Shown here: positions 14,080 to 15,245 of the stretch, one piece after another | Layout of the letters: each line of letters starts with the position of its first letter | How positions within the stretch are numbered: the stretch's first letter is position 1 | The notes under the pieces: model-generated | Seen by the model: the letters and a program-made list of their open reading frames with translations, nothing else | What the model was told of the DNA's origin: nothing | The model's database searches: none | Source: Desulfurococcales archaeon | GTDB taxonomy: Archaea > Thermoproteota > Thermoprotei_A > Sulfolobales > NBVN01 | Direction of reading: 5' to 3' | DNA length: 15,245 bases | Assembly (NCBI GenBank): GCA_021158735.1 | Contig: JAGGUC010000007.1 | Span: 1 to 15,245, forward strand | Translations under genes and position numbers: made by a program

Positions 14080-14661
14080 CTATGCTTGAAGTATAAGTGA
14101 CGAGATCTTGCATAAGACAGACTTAATTGGTTCATCACCTTCACGTAAATTAAACAGTATTTTTAAAGTATCTATGTCCGCGCTTGCTTCGATCGTGTCT
14201 ATATCGTTCGTTTGCTTAAGCTTGCTGCAGTGTTCCTGCAGGTTCACCTCACTAACTATTTCCTCGGCTCCATCACCCATGCACGCCAGCACAACTAGGT
14301 ATGGCAACCTCCCCAGAGTCCTTAGTTTTTCTATAACCTTATTGATCTGCCTTTCACCTAGAAGATACAGTAACAGTTCTATGTGTTTTTTCTTACTTAT
14401 GTTTCTTTTCTTGTCAAACGCCTTGAAGGCTAAGTAAGCAGCTAGCTTAATATGCTTTATTGATACAACAAAATTCTTTGGAATAATCTGTAGGATGCAG
14501 TCAGGTACCTGGTACCTTTCTAAATTACTTATTAAGTGCTCGGTGAAATCCCTGTTATTACATGTGTAGATATGTAATTCTATCTTATTGAGGACGCTGA
14601 GCACCTCTCGTCCAACTATCTCTACAGCTCCAGCTACCACACTACCTGAAGCTTGAGTCAC
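14080..14661 (-). CDS. cgi121: KEOPS complex subunit Cgi121
   Basis: Cgi121 binds the tRNA 3' end and helps KEOPS make threonylcarbamoyl-adenosine at position 37 of ANN-decoding tRNAs. The core segment matches the family pattern: LQIIPKNFVVSIKHIKLAA, then AFKAFDKKRNISKKKHIELL and LYLLGERQINKVIEKL, followed by LPYLVVLACMGD. The length of 193 is above the usual 150-180, with an extra C-terminal stretch of about 50 residues that I cannot relate to the family. The start is GTG at 14661, supported by GGTGGGG five bases upstream; later in-frame GTG codons exist. It follows S17e on the same strand with about 95 bases between. Confidence 0.8.
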   Translation of the reverse strand: MTQASGSVVAGAVEIVGREVLSVLNKIELHIYTCNNRDFTEHLISNLERYQVPDCILQIIPKNFVVSIKHIKLAAYLAFKAFDKKRNISKKKHIELLLYLLGERQINKVIEKLRTLGRLPYLVVLACMGDGAEEIVSEVNLQEHCSKLKQTNDIDTIEASADIDTLKILFNLREGDEPIKSVLCKISSLILQA

Positions 14662-14681
14662 GCCAGCCCCACCAAATCGTA

Positions 14682-14693
14682 ATCTTAAAATAC
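14682..14693 (-). promoter_or_regulatory. TATA-like box for cgi121
   Basis: On the minus strand GTATTTTAAGAT lies roughly 26 bases upstream of the GTG at 14661. A start there would be nearly leaderless, which conflicts somewhat with the ribosome binding site at 14667-14673, so the gene may also be read through from S17e. Confidence 0.35.
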
Positions 14694-14756
14694 GTAATTA
14701 ATTCTCTTCAAGGAATTTTGATAGACCTTCCTCTGAATCTTACTTCAAGTACTTAT

Positions 14757-14975
14757 CTACTCTAAGGACGAGGCCTGACCTGCTCTCCTAGTCCTTATTT
14801 TCACTAAATGAGTTAGGTAACCTGCTATTTGATTACGTAACTTCTTAGACTTAATGTAAACATATTTCTTAACTAGTTCCTTATTCGAGTTAAAGTCTGC
14901 TGTTACTTCATTAGGGTAGAGGTCCAGCAGCTTCCAGGCAATCCTCTTAACTACCGACGTTCTTACCTTCCCCAT
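14757..14975 (-). CDS. rps17e: Small-subunit ribosomal protein S17e (eS17)
   Basis: The 72-residue protein begins MGKVRTSVVKRIAWKLLDLYP and continues DFNSNKELVKKYVYIKSKKLRNQIAGYLTHLVK, the complete archaeal eS17 pattern. It binds the small subunit head. The ATG at 14975 is preceded by a strong site, GGAGG four bases upstream, embedded in GGTGAGGAGG. A TATA box at about 15015-15022 on the same strand predicts a leader of about 18 bases. It is divergent from the thermosome gene. Confidence 0.96.
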   Translation of the reverse strand: MGKVRTSVVKRIAWKLLDLYPNEVTADFNSNKELVKKYVYIKSKKLRNQIAGYLTHLVKIRTRRAGQASSLE

Positions 14976-15014
14976 CCTACCTCCTCACCTATTACAAATG
15001 TTAAGAAATAAGGT

Positions 15015-15022
15015 GTTTTAAG
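15015..15022 (-). promoter_or_regulatory. TATA box for rps17e
   Basis: On the minus strand CTTAAAAC, preceded by TATATA, predicts a start near 14993, about 18 bases before the rps17e ATG. Confidence 0.5.
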
Positions 15023-15058
15023 TATATATGAAATCCTAACACTGGATTAGAACATAGT

Positions 15059-15115
15059 TTAGCGTTTAGCAGTATGTCCTGATGTCATGCACAGAGTGAA
15101 CTAGGGTTACGCTAA
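15059..15115. repeat. Seven-base inverted repeat in the thermosome upstream region
   Basis: TTAGCGT at 15059-15065 and ACGCTAA at 15109-15115 are perfect inverted copies in the divergent gap between rps17e and the thermosome gene, just upstream of the thermosome TATA box. They could be operator half-sites or chance. Confidence 0.25.
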
Positions 15116-15130
15116 TGTGACCTAAAATAA

Positions 15131-15141
15131 AGTTTATATAG
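15131..15141 (+). promoter_or_regulatory. TATA box for the thermosome gene
   Basis: AGTTTATATAG follows the A-rich BRE-like AAAATAA. It predicts a start near 15162 and a leader of about 13 bases ahead of the ATG at 15175, within which GGAGTGG serves as ribosome binding site. Confidence 0.6.
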
Positions 15142-15174
15142 AGGCCCTTCAAAATAGACTCAAGGGAGTGGATT

Positions 15175-15245
15175 ATGAGTCAGGGCCAGCGTGGTGTAAT
15201 TCCAACTGCAGGTATTCCTGTACTAATACTTAAGGAAGGAACCCA
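15175..15245 (+). CDS. Thermosome (group II chaperonin) subunit, N-terminus only
   Basis: The 23 complete codons read MSQGQRG, then VIPTAGIPVLILKEGT. The GIPVLILKEGT stretch is the start of the conserved thermosome N-terminus, which leads into the first equatorial strand. The thermosome is the double-ring ATP-driven protein-folding chaperonin of archaea. The gene runs off the window end, so subunit type cannot be told. It has a strong TATA box and GGAGTGG ribosome binding site, as expected for an abundantly made heat-inducible protein. Confidence 0.9.
   Translation, partial: MSQGQRGVIPTAGIPVLILKEGT

Overview
The window reads as a thermophilic crenarchaeal (Thermoproteota, probably Desulfurococcales-like) chromosome. 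The grounds are archaeal-only proteins (Csl4, RpoL, TFS, PriS, Gins15-type protein, Cgi121, S17e, thermosome, bifunctional FBP aldolase/phosphatase), TATA boxes of the TTTATA/TTTAAA type close to start codons, GGTGAT-type ribosome binding sites, and AT-rich sequence with a GC-rich tRNA. There is no sign of recent transfer: this is core genome.

Positions 1-7983, plus strand, form an information-processing block. A partial DUF655-like end overlaps a TrmJ-type tRNA 2'-O-methyltransferase. Then come ribosomal protein L10e, Dph2 (diphthamide), a METTL5-like rRNA methyltransferase, exosome subunit Csl4, a DUF2067-like protein, RNA polymerase subunit L, an unknown 106-residue protein, cleavage factor TFS, PCNA, primase small subunit PriS and a GINS subunit. 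Most are tightly spaced or overlapping, with apparent promoters before L10e, dph2, pcna and possibly gins. PriS has lost most of its usual zinc site.

Positions 8011-14975 run on the minus strand. Read in transcription order from the right: S17e, KEOPS subunit Cgi121, a tiny Glu/Trp-only protein, ABCE1, FBP aldolase/phosphatase, triosephosphate isomerase, tRNA-Arg(GCG), and a 389-residue protein of unknown function with a nuclease-like N-terminus, a helix-turn-helix and a duplicated domain. TIM and FBP aldolase/phosphatase are consecutive steps of gluconeogenesis. A thermosome subunit starts divergently at 15175 on the plus strand and is cut by the window end.

Two items are not ordinary annotation. 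At 13939-14022 (minus) a 27-codon frame encodes M-F followed only by Glu and Trp (E3 W2 E7 W2 E5 W E4 W). It has a well-placed ribosome binding site and TATA box, and every A/G difference between its glutamate codons is synonymous. At 13693-13742 (plus) lies a textbook C/D box guide RNA. Its TATA box is nearly palindromic and may also drive ABCE1 on the other strand.
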